From Gammaproteobacteria bacterium (GTDB taxonomy: Bacteria; Pseudomonadota; Gammaproteobacteria; SZUA-229), in NCBI GenBank assembly GCA_026197015.1, contig JAPHRB010000135.1:1-13637 (forward strand): a stretch of 13,637 nt of DNA. Reading direction: 5' to 3'. Positions 6,197 to 12,028 of this stretch are shown here, in pieces (position 1 is the stretch's first letter; the number at the start of each line of letters is the position of its first letter). The translations under genes and the position numbers were made by a program. A model generated the notes under the pieces. That model was not told where the DNA came from and ran no database searches. It was given only the letters and a program-made list of their open reading frames with translations.

Positions 6197-7576
6197 ATGA
6201 GTAAACCACTTCTAAATCAGTTACAAAAAATAGTATCTGCGAAAAATATTTTAACAAATTTTTCTGAGTGTCTGACTTATGGTTATGATAATAGCCGACG
6301 TCATGCACAACCACTGGCAGTTGTCTTGCCCCAGGCTGAAGATCAGGTTCAACAGATCATCTGCGCCTGTAATCAACACAAGACCCCTTTAATAGCTCGC
6401 GGGCGAGGAACAGGCACCACTGGTGCTACCGTCCCTATAAGTGGCGGCCTTATCATTTCATTTGAACGCATGAATAAAATCATAAATATGGATGCAGAAA
6501 ATCGCTGTATAAATGTTCAACCTGGCGTCACTAATCTTGAAGTACAACAATGTGCCGCGGAACACGGTTTATTCTGGGCCCCAGACCCAACAAGTGCGGC
6601 CTTTTGTTCTGTCGGTGGCAACCTTGCATACAATTCAGCGGGCCCTCGCGCTGTAAAATACGGCACTTGTCGTGAAAACACATTAGGCCTACGCGCCATT
6701 ACTGGTAATGGTGATATTATAAAATGTGGTACCTACACAACAAAAGGCGTTGTTGGTTATGACCTGACCCGACTTATTATTGGTTCAGAAGGAAATTTGG
6801 CCCTCATAACAGAAGCCACCCTTAAGCTGCTCCCACTACCGCCGGCTAAACATACATTAAAAGCAACTTATAAAAGTATAAATGCGGCTGCACGTGCCGT
6901 TTCAAATATTATGGCACAGGCCGTCACCCCCTGTGCTTTAGAATTTATGGATAAAAACGCATTGGATATGGTACGCGATTATTCGACAACACCATTACCA
7001 GAAAATGCAGCAGCCATGCTTATGATTGAAGTAGATGGTCATGCAGACACTATTCAAATTGAGTCCAAATCAGTTATTGCAGCTTGCAAAGTAGACGGAC
7101 ACATTGAAACACAACTTGCAGAAACAAAAGCAGAAGCCACTGCTCTGTGGAAAACACGTAAGGCTCTTTCGCCCTCGTTAAGAAAGATTGCACCTAAAAA
7201 AATAAATGAAGATGTAGTTGTACCCGTTTCCAATATACCTGCCCTGATTAACGGGCTTGATGAACTAAGTAAAACTCACAATATAAAAATTGTAAATTTT
7301 GGCCATGCAGGTAATGGCAACATTCATGTTAATTTACTCGTTAACCCGGACAATGAAACAGAGATGAAAGCTGCCGCACTATGCCTTAATGAAGTTTTTG
7401 ATCTGGTGTTAAGCTTAAATGGAAGCTTATCTGGAGAACATGGAGTTGGACTTGAAAAGCGTGATTATATTTCTAAAGAATTAGGCTCTAACGAAATCAG
7501 TTTGATGCACCAGATTAAACACGTGTTTGATAAAAACAATATATTGAATCCTGGGAAGACCTTACCTGATTTATAA
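6197..7576 (+). CDS. FAD-linked oxidoreductase, GlcD / D-lactate dehydrogenase type
   Basis: This is a 459-residue flavoprotein of the family that oxidises D-2-hydroxy acids (glycolate, D-lactate, D-2-hydroxyglutarate). The N-terminal FAD-binding (PCMH) domain has VVLPQAEDQVQQII (42-55), PLIARGRGTGTTGATVP (64-80), NVQPGVTNLE, WAPDPTSAAFCSVGGNLAYNSAGPR and the KGVVGYDLTRLIIGSEGNLALITEATLKL block. The C-terminal substrate domain has EDVVVP (339-343), NFGHAGNGNIHVN (367-379) and GSLSGEHGVGLEKR (409-422). Those histidines and Glu414 match the metal/substrate-binding set of the family. The usual GHAGDGN Asp is Asn here. There is no signal peptide; it is probably cytosolic or peripheral to the membrane. 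It follows diaA by 12 bp, so it is likely cotranscribed. The substrate cannot be set from sequence; D-lactate or glycolate is most likely. Confidence 0.9.
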   Translation: MSKPLLNQLQKIVSAKNILTNFSECLTYGYDNSRRHAQPLAVVLPQAEDQVQQIICACNQHKTPLIARGRGTGTTGATVPISGGLIISFERMNKIINMDAENRCINVQPGVTNLEVQQCAAEHGLFWAPDPTSAAFCSVGGNLAYNSAGPRAVKYGTCRENTLGLRAITGNGDIIKCGTYTTKGVVGYDLTRLIIGSEGNLALITEATLKLLPLPPAKHTLKATYKSINAAARAVSNIMAQAVTPCALEFMDKNALDMVRDYSTTPLPENAAAMLMIEVDGHADTIQIESKSVIAACKVDGHIETQLAETKAEATALWKTRKALSPSLRKIAPKKINEDVVVPVSNIPALINGLDELSKTHNIKIVNFGHAGNGNIHVNLLVNPDNETEMKAAALCLNEVFDLVLSLNGSLSGEHGVGLEKRDYISKELGSNEISLMHQIKHVFDKNNILNPGKTLPDL

Positions 7577-7619
7577 AACACTGCCAAAGAACCGGCTGCA
7601 CAGAAAAAATTATTAACTT

Positions 7620-7643
7620 GTTCCCACGCTTTTGCGTGGGAAC
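7620..7643. repeat. REP-like palindrome, 10-bp stem with TTTT loop
   Basis: GTTCCCACGC (7620-7629) and GCGTGGGAAC (7634-7643) are perfect reverse complements around TTTT. No T run follows on the plus strand, so it is not a standard terminator, although it could protect the 3' end of the upstream transcript. From memory, palindromes with this core recur between genes in many gammaproteobacteria; I could not verify this here. Confidence 0.7.
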
Positions 7644-7662
7644 GATATGAACAACAGATTTT

Positions 7663-7692
7663 CATGAACTGAGAGAAATCTCACTGTTCATG
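7663..7692 (+). repeat. Bulged hairpin with GAAA tetraloop
   Basis: CATGAAC (7663-7669) pairs with GTTCATG (7686-7692), and TGAGA (7670-7674) pairs with TCTCA (7679-7683), around loop GAAA with a two-base bulge (7684-7685). The GNRA loop appears only in plus-strand RNA, suggesting that any RNA structure belongs to that strand. It sits 19 bp after the REP-like palindrome, and the two may form one element. Confidence 0.5.
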
Positions 7693-8060
7693 CACATCGC
7701 CATCGATGACAGAGCTTCTTTCCCTCTCTGCCCCCCCCTATTTTGATACCCTCAAGAGTTTTGCGGAGTCAACTCACTATGTTATCAGCTCATAGCGGTA
7801 TAGGTTAAGGGGAGAGGACACCAATAAACGTCGACCTTTCCCCGAGTTTGATGAACCATACGATTGTTTTTTCCAACAGTCCCTTGCAATCCCGTCTATC
7901 CGAGCAATCTTCACATATTAACTTGCTCCTAAACTTCTTAACACTAAATGCCAGACTAGCTAATAATTATATAAATTTATATTATTATCATTCATTTTTT
8001 ACACCATTCTGGGGGAGGAACTGTATGCACAGTCTAATATACAAACATAAAACCCATAAT

Positions 8061-8075
8061 GCGACAGAATGTCGC
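8061..8075 (-). promoter_or_regulatory. RegA/RegR/PrrA-type binding box upstream of regBA
   Basis: On the minus strand the sequence is GCGACATTCTGTCGC, an imperfect palindrome (GCGACA/TGTCGC). It fits the RegR box consensus GNGRCRTTNNGNCGC, as I remember it from work on the RegA orthologue of Bradyrhizobium, at every specified position. It lies 161 bp upstream of regB, whose partner RegA is the expected binder. The motif match is seen directly; autoregulation is inferred. Confidence 0.6.
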
Positions 8076-8084
8076 AGATGAAAA

Positions 8085-8112
8085 ATATGATATATAAAGT
8101 AAAATATCATAT
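8085..8112. repeat. 9-bp inverted repeat in the regB upstream region
   Basis: ATATGATAT (8085-8093) and ATATCATAT (8104-8112) are perfect reverse complements with a 10-base spacer. The centre-to-centre distance of the half sites is about 19 bp, near two helical turns, which suits a dimeric regulator. Nothing ties it to a particular protein, and low complexity makes chance possible. Confidence 0.4.
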
Positions 8113-8236
8113 CGTTATTAACAAAAAATAGCTAAACTGCTGTTAATCGGGAATATCACTGTGCTTTATATATCATTTATATTTTTCTGTTTAACTAATA
8201 AATTAAAATAACATTCAGGCATAGATTGATTTTACT

Positions 8237-9538
8237 ATGATTCAACTCTCTCAATTTTTTGAACATAAAAACACTCAGGCACATAATTTGTATCGCCTTT
8301 TTATGTTACGTAATTTTTTAATTACTACTGCATTTTTATTTATTATTTACGCATCATTCAATGAAATTGCTTTACCGATATTTTCGATATCTGTCATCTT
8401 AAGCACATTATTATTGATTAATATAATTACCGGGTGGTGGTTATATCGTAAAAAACCAATAACAGATAACGCTCTCACAATACAACTAATAATTGATGTA
8501 GCAGCCTTTACCGGTGTTCTTTATTTTACTGGTGGTGCAAGTAATCCATTTGGCTGGTTTTATCTGGTTCCTATATTTATTGCTGCTACATTGCTTCCTG
8601 GTAAAACAATATGGCTTATCACCGGCTTAAGCATGCTTGGTTACACCTCACTAATGTTTTTCTATAAACCCATCATAGATAACTCACCTCATGCTATGCA
8701 CATGCCACAGAACTCGGGTTTTCATGAACACATTATTGGGATGTGGTTAGGTTATATGGTAACTGCTTTTCTGGTTGCTTATGTGGTTGCACGCATGGCT
8801 AATAGCTTACGTGATAGAGACCATGATCTTGCTCTGGCACGAGAAAATGCATTAAGAGACGAACGTCTGGTTGCACTGGGTACTCTAGCAGCAGGCACAG
8901 CACATGAACTGGGTACACCTCTATCGACTATTGCCATTATCGTAAAAGAAATGCAGGACATGAAAGAATTAGAATCGTCTAATCAGTATTTGAAAATAAT
9001 TCGTGAACAGGTCGATCGCTGTAAATCTGCATTAACTACGCTTTCTCAATCTGCTGGTGAAGAACTCATAACCGGCGGTAAGATGCTAACTGTTCAAGAA
9101 TATATTTTAGAGATAATTCAACAATGGCAACTTCAACGACCTTCCACTAAACTCGAACTGACCAGCGATTTAAACAACATTAAAGCTCAAATTCTAGCTG
9201 AACAAACCATGACACAAGCGCTTATTAATATTCTCAATAATGCTGCTGATGCATCACCAGATCGAATTATACTTACTGTAGAGCAACGGGAAGAGCAAAT
9301 CACAATCACTATTATGGATAATGGAGCGGGGCTTGACTCAATGATACAGACACATGCAGGCAAAAAAACCTATACAAGTAAAGATCAGGGGCTGGGGTTA
9401 GGTTTATTTCTTGCTTACGCCTCCATTGAGCGTCTTGGTGGAAAAATCTATCTTTCCAACAGGCAACAGGGTGGCGCTAGTGTAAAAGTAATATTACCTC
9501 TAACTCAAAGTAATACTGAAGCCCGTAATGACCACTGA
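8237..9538 (+). CDS. regB: Redox-sensing membrane histidine kinase RegB/PrrB
   Basis: RegB senses the redox state of the respiratory quinone pool and phosphorylates RegA. The 433 residues contain an N-terminal membrane domain with about six hydrophobic segments (residues 25-185). It includes the RegB quinone-binding heptad GGASNPF (99-105). Then come ALRDERLVALGTLAAGTAHELGTPLSTI with the phosphoacceptor His223, and REQVDRCKSAL with Cys262. Cys262 lies 39 residues after the His, corresponding to the redox-active Cys265 of Rhodobacter capsulatus RegB. The catalytic domain has the N box NILNNAADAS (331-340), DNGAG (361-365) and GLGLGL (385-390). The ATG at 8237 has a poor Shine-Dalgarno sequence. 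The gene overlaps regA by 11 nt, and both RegB-specific features are intact. Likely targets are respiratory genes, but which ones cannot be told. Confidence 0.95.
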   Translation: MIQLSQFFEHKNTQAHNLYRLFMLRNFLITTAFLFIIYASFNEIALPIFSISVILSTLLLINIITGWWLYRKKPITDNALTIQLIIDVAAFTGVLYFTGGASNPFGWFYLVPIFIAATLLPGKTIWLITGLSMLGYTSLMFFYKPIIDNSPHAMHMPQNSGFHEHIIGMWLGYMVTAFLVAYVVARMANSLRDRDHDLALARENALRDERLVALGTLAAGTAHELGTPLSTIAIIVKEMQDMKELESSNQYLKIIREQVDRCKSALTTLSQSAGEELITGGKMLTVQEYILEIIQQWQLQRPSTKLELTSDLNNIKAQILAEQTMTQALINILNNAADASPDRIILTVEQREEQITITIMDNGAGLDSMIQTHAGKKTYTSKDQGLGLGLFLAYASIERLGGKIYLSNRQQGGASVKVILPLTQSNTEARNDH

Positions 9539-10079
9539 TAAACTCAACACCAATATAGATATACTCATAGTCGATGATGATGAAACTTTTTGTCTTGTTT
9601 TATATAACGCCATTGAACGACGTGGTTACAGCGCTGTAACGGCAACGAATTCAGCTGAAGCTATAAAATTAGCACAATTGCATAAACCTGCATATGCGGT
9701 TGTTGACTTAAGAATTGGTGAAGAGTCGGGTTTGTTACTTGTAGAGAGTCTAGTTGAAATAAATCCACATATAAACATCGTAATGTTAACCGGTTACGCC
9801 AGTATTGCTACTGCTGTACAGGCAATTAAACTCGGAGCTAAACAATACCTGACCAAACCAGCTGATGCCGATGAAATAATTTCCAGCTTAAATAATGATT
9901 CTGTCAATGAATCTGTTACTCCTGCAGAACATCCCTTGTCACCAAAACGGCTTGAATGGGAGCACCTGCAAAAAGTATTACTGGATAATAATGGAAACGT
10001 CTCAGCTACCGCCAGGGCATTAGGAATGCACAGAAGAACATTACAAAGAAAACTACAGAAACGCCCGGTTAAAGAATAA
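9528..10079 (+). CDS. regA: Response regulator RegA/PrrA with Fis-type HTH
   Basis: RegA is the DNA-binding partner of RegB and controls aerobic/anaerobic energy genes in proteobacteria. The 183 residues divide into a receiver domain (about 10-125) and a Fis-like helix-turn-helix (about 145-176). The receiver has the acidic pocket DDD (16-18), phosphoacceptor Asp60 in YAVVDLR, Thr88 in MLTGYASIATAV and Lys110 in LTKPADADE. The linker 'HPLSPKRLEWEHLQKV' and HTH 'NVSATARALGMHRRTLQRKL' follow the RegA pattern closely (PMSxxRxRWEHIQR, NVSETARRLxMHRRTLQR). The ATG lies within the last codons of regB, so translation is probably coupled. Its stop codon is three bases from the stop of the convergent sspB. 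A RegA-type box lies upstream of the operon. Confidence 0.96.
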   Translation: MTTDKLNTNIDILIVDDDETFCLVLYNAIERRGYSAVTATNSAEAIKLAQLHKPAYAVVDLRIGEESGLLLVESLVEINPHINIVMLTGYASIATAVQAIKLGAKQYLTKPADADEIISSLNNDSVNESVTPAEHPLSPKRLEWEHLQKVLLDNNGNVSATARALGMHRRTLQRKLQKRPVKE

Positions 10080-10082
10080 AAA

Positions 10083-10478
10083 CTATTTAACCACTCTTAA
10101 GGAAGGTTTAGGTTTGTCGTCAGGTGGTGTTGAGCCGTCCGGCGGTGTGGTTGAACCAGGTTCCTCATTAAACATCATGCCCTGGCCATTTTCCCTGGCA
10201 TATATAGCCAATACAGCTTCTGTTGGCACTAAGAGATTAATTGATTTACCACTAAAGCGCGCACTAAAACTAATCGCATCATCACCAAGTGTTAAACCCT
10301 GTACAGCCATTGGCGCAATATTTAGAACAATTTTATTGTCCTGAATATGCTGCTCAGGAACATCCACACCATCAACTAGTGCATCAACTAATACATAGGG
10401 TGTTACACCATTATCTACAATCCATTGATACAGCGATCTTATTAGATAAGGACGACTGGATGTCATTTTCTCCATCAT
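10083..10478 (-). CDS. sspB: ClpXP adaptor SspB
   Basis: SspB brings ssrA-tagged proteins from stalled ribosomes to the ClpXP protease. The 131-residue protein shows the substrate-binding domain (SSRPYLIRSLYQWIVDNGVTPYVLVD, KIVLNIAPMAVQGLTLGDDAISFSARFSG, VPTEAVLAIYARENGQGMMF). A short acidic/proline-rich flexible linker follows, then the C-terminal ClpX-docking peptide LRVVK. The linker (GSTTPPDGSTPPDDKPKP) is shorter than that of E. coli. The start is ambiguous: ATG at 10478 or the fifth codon, ATG at 10466, which would give the MTSSRPYL start common in the family. Neither has a strong ribosome binding site. It lies 21 bp after sspA, in the usual petABC-sspA-sspB order, and runs convergently into regA. 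Confidence 0.95.
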   Translation of the reverse strand: MMEKMTSSRPYLIRSLYQWIVDNGVTPYVLVDALVDGVDVPEQHIQDNKIVLNIAPMAVQGLTLGDDAISFSARFSGKSINLLVPTEAVLAIYARENGQGMMFNEEPGSTTPPDGSTPPDDKPKPSLRVVK

Positions 10479-10499
10479 TTTTACTCTGAAATAATAATA

Positions 10500-11132
10500 C
10501 TAGAGACGCATTTCTCGTTCAGCCTCAGACAGACTTATCTGAAATGCTTCACGCTCGAATATACGCTCTGCATAATCGGTAACTGATTTAGCCTCTTCAG
10601 GAAGCTCAATACCCATTACAGGCAAACGCCATAATAAAGGCGCTATTGTCACATCAACAAGACTATAATCTTCACTTAGAAAAAATGGCAATACTTTAAA
10701 CAGTTCATTCGATGAAATAATGCTTTCACGTAACATCTTACGTGCTTTAGCAGCCGTTTTTTCACCTTTTGTCAAAATATCATTCATCAATGGAAACCAG
10801 TCTTTTTCAACACGGTGTAAAGCTAAACGCGTTTTTGCGCGAGAAACCGGGTCAACCGGCATCAATGGTGGATGCGGAAAACGCTCATCTAAATACTCAA
10901 CAATAACACGCGAATCATAAAGCACCAGATCACGATCTATTAATGTTGGTACTGTGTTGTATGGATTTAGTTCTGATAAATCTTCTGGCGGATTATTTAT
11001 ATCAACATCTATTGCTTCAAAAGTAATGTCTTTCTCCGCTAAAACGATACGCGCAAGATGACAGTAAGGACAAGATGGTGATGTAAACAGATTCATAACC
11101 GATCTGCGATTGGCGAGTGTATTAGACGCCAT
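10500..11132 (-). CDS. sspA: Stringent starvation protein A, GST-fold RNA polymerase-associated regulator
   Basis: SspA binds RNA polymerase and alters transcription under starvation and acid stress. The 210 residues form a glutathione-S-transferase fold. The N-terminal thioredoxin-like domain (about 12-88) has MNLFTSPSCPYCHLARIVLAEK and NPYNTVPTLIDRDLVLYDSRVIVEYLDERFPHPPLMPVDP. The helical C-terminal domain has SLVDVTIAPLLWRLPVMGIELP and ends SLSEAEREMRL, all strong SspA signatures. Residues 21-24 are CPYC, a dithiol motif where the E. coli and Pseudomonas proteins have no cysteine pair. The ATG at 11132 has GAGG (11142-11145) nine bases upstream; Met13 is a less likely start. A candidate promoter lies at 11155-11182. 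It is cotranscribed with sspB. Confidence 0.95.
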   Translation of the reverse strand: MASNTLANRRSVMNLFTSPSCPYCHLARIVLAEKDITFEAIDVDINNPPEDLSELNPYNTVPTLIDRDLVLYDSRVIVEYLDERFPHPPLMPVDPVSRAKTRLALHRVEKDWFPLMNDILTKGEKTAAKARKMLRESIISSNELFKVLPFFLSEDYSLVDVTIAPLLWRLPVMGIELPEEAKSVTDYAERIFEREAFQISLSEAEREMRL

Positions 11133-11154
11133 AATTTTAAACCTCGATAAAAAA

Positions 11155-11182
11155 CTTATAAGTCAGAAGTCAGAAGTCGCAA
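11155..11182 (-). promoter_or_regulatory. Candidate sspA promoter embedded in heptamer repeats
   Basis: On the minus strand -35 TTGCGA (11177-11182) and -10 TATAAG (11155-11160) are separated by 16 bp, matching the sigma-70 consensus at four and five of six positions. The spacer, CTTCTGACTTCTGACT, consists of heptamer repeat units. The expected transcription start is near 11148, giving a short leader with GAGG before the sspA ATG. Confidence 0.55.
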
Positions 11183-11187
11183 GCCCA
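11160..11187 (+). repeat. Heptanucleotide tandem repeat cluster, left arm
   Basis: Four consecutive 7-base units read AAGTCAG, AAGTCAG, AAGTCGC and AAGCCCA, decaying away from the first two identical units. The cluster faces a related cluster in the opposite orientation at 11226-11253. Such short heptamer arrays resemble the short tandemly repeated sequences reported from cyanobacteria and other bacteria. Confidence 0.7.
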
Positions 11188-11192
11188 AGTAA

Positions 11193-11222
11193 AAAGCAAA
11201 AGTGGCAATACTGCCCCGCTTT
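11193..11222 (-). terminator. Possible petABC terminator (imperfect)
   Basis: On the minus strand AAAGC (11218-11222) can pair with GCTTT (11193-11197) around an inner GGCA/TGCC hairpin (arms 11212-11215 and 11204-11207, loop GTAT), ending in a run of five T. The middle of the stem is unpaired, so the call is weak. It lies about 40 bp past the petC stop codon and between the two heptamer clusters. Confidence 0.35.
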
Positions 11223-11225
11223 AAA

Positions 11226-11253
11226 CTTATGACTTACGACTTACGATTTACGA
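11226..11253 (-). repeat. Heptanucleotide tandem repeat cluster, right arm
   Basis: On the plus strand the units are CTTATGA, CTTACGA, CTTACGA and TTTACGA; on the minus strand this is a TCGTAAG/TCATAAG array. It starts just after the petC stop codon and is inverted with respect to the cluster at 11160-11187. Seventeen of 24 positions could pair between the two clusters in RNA. Confidence 0.7.
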
Positions 11254-11260
11254 CTATTTT

Positions 11261-12028
11261 TTAGTGAACGTCTTTCCAGTATTCTTTCTTCAGCATGTAA
11301 GCAACAATAGCGAAGATGAACAGGAAGATAAGTACCTTGATACCAAGACTCTTACGCTCTAGCTGCATTGGTTCACCCATGTAAACCATGAAGTTAACCA
11401 GATCGCCAACATAAGCATCATATTCTTCAACTGACATAGTACCAGCCTGTACTATTTCCATCTTCTCAAATATATGCTTATCGTTGCCGTCTTCACCTTT
11501 TTCTGTCTTGAAAATAGCTTTTTGTAAACCCTGCTTTTCCCATAACACGTGAGGCATACCAACATCAGCAAACGCCAGATTATTCATGCCTGTAGGGCGT
11601 GAATCATCTAGATAGAAAGTACGTAAATAGGTATATAACCAGTCAGCACCTCTAGCACGAGCAGTTACCGTTAAACCGGGAATTTTTATGCCAAAAGCAA
11701 CACTGGAATAATCATTGTTCATCGCAACTTTCATTAACTCACCTGCTTTGGTTTTTTCACCATCCGCGCCACGTGTGTTAATTAATTTTTCAGTTACTTC
11801 AAGATCAGTCCAGCCAAGGTCGCGACCAATGCGATTATAACGCATGTAGTCGGCAGCATGACAGCTTAAGCAATTATCTGCAAAAGCCTGTGCGCCACGT
11901 TTCAATGACTCTGTATCGGTTAGGTCACCTGGCGCTTTATCCAGATGAAGATTGCCGCCAGCTGCCATAACTAAGCTTGAAAAGCCCAATACTATTGAAA
12001 GCAGGATTACACTTAGTAAATTTCTCAT
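11261..12028 (-). CDS. petC: Cytochrome c1, heme subunit of the bc1 complex
   Basis: Cytochrome c1 carries electrons from the Rieske protein to soluble or membrane cytochrome c on the periplasmic face. The 255-residue precursor has a cleavable signal peptide (LLSVILLSIVLGFSSLVMA, mature N-terminus near residue 23). Covalent heme attachment is at CLSCH (53-57), followed by YMRYNRIGRDLG. The candidate axial Met is Met158 in ADVGMPHVLWEKQG. A single C-terminal membrane anchor (about 229-247, IKVLIFLFIFAIVAYML) precedes KKEYW. The length is normal for gammaproteobacterial PetC. The ATG overlaps the petB stop codon as ATGA, with GAGG eight bases upstream inside petB. It is the last gene of petABC; sspA follows with its own probable promoter. 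Confidence 0.97.
   Translation of the reverse strand: MRNLLSVILLSIVLGFSSLVMAAGGNLHLDKAPGDLTDTESLKRGAQAFADNCLSCHAADYMRYNRIGRDLGWTDLEVTEKLINTRGADGEKTKAGELMKVAMNNDYSSVAFGIKIPGLTVTARARGADWLYTYLRTFYLDDSRPTGMNNLAFADVGMPHVLWEKQGLQKAIFKTEKGEDGNDKHIFEKMEIVQAGTMSVEEYDAYVGDLVNFMVYMGEPMQLERKSLGIKVLIFLFIFAIVAYMLKKEYWKDVH

Larger units (their letters stand above)
7577..8236. other. 660-bp intergenic region rich in hairpins and inverted repeats
   Basis: No coding gene is supported here. In order it contains a 10-bp palindromic hairpin (7620-7643), a bulged hairpin with a GAAA loop (7663-7692), a C8 tract (7731-7738), an imperfect inverted repeat GGGGAGAGG/CCTTTCCCC (7809-7817 and 7835-7843), and two inverted repeats nearer regB (8061-8075, 8085-8112). 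The stretch from about 7690 to 7920 looks less AT-biased than the flanking spacer and may be a repeat element or decayed insertion. The regB promoter should lie in about 8110-8230; I see only weak hexamers, for example TTATAT near 8165. Confidence 0.55.

Noticed and set aside
7620..7643. The strong hairpin as a rho-independent terminator for the lpoA operon
   Set aside because: Downstream bases on the plus strand are GATATGAAC, not a T tract; a repeat element is more likely.
7848..8081. 77-codon plus-strand open frame in the regB upstream spacer
   Set aside because: There is no ribosome binding site and no recognisable domain, and the second half is low-complexity AT-rich sequence. The end overlaps the RegA-type box. 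It is probably a chance frame.
11160..11253. Heptamer clusters as a CRISPR array
   Set aside because: The units are only 7 bp, contiguous and without spacers, and no cas genes are present.
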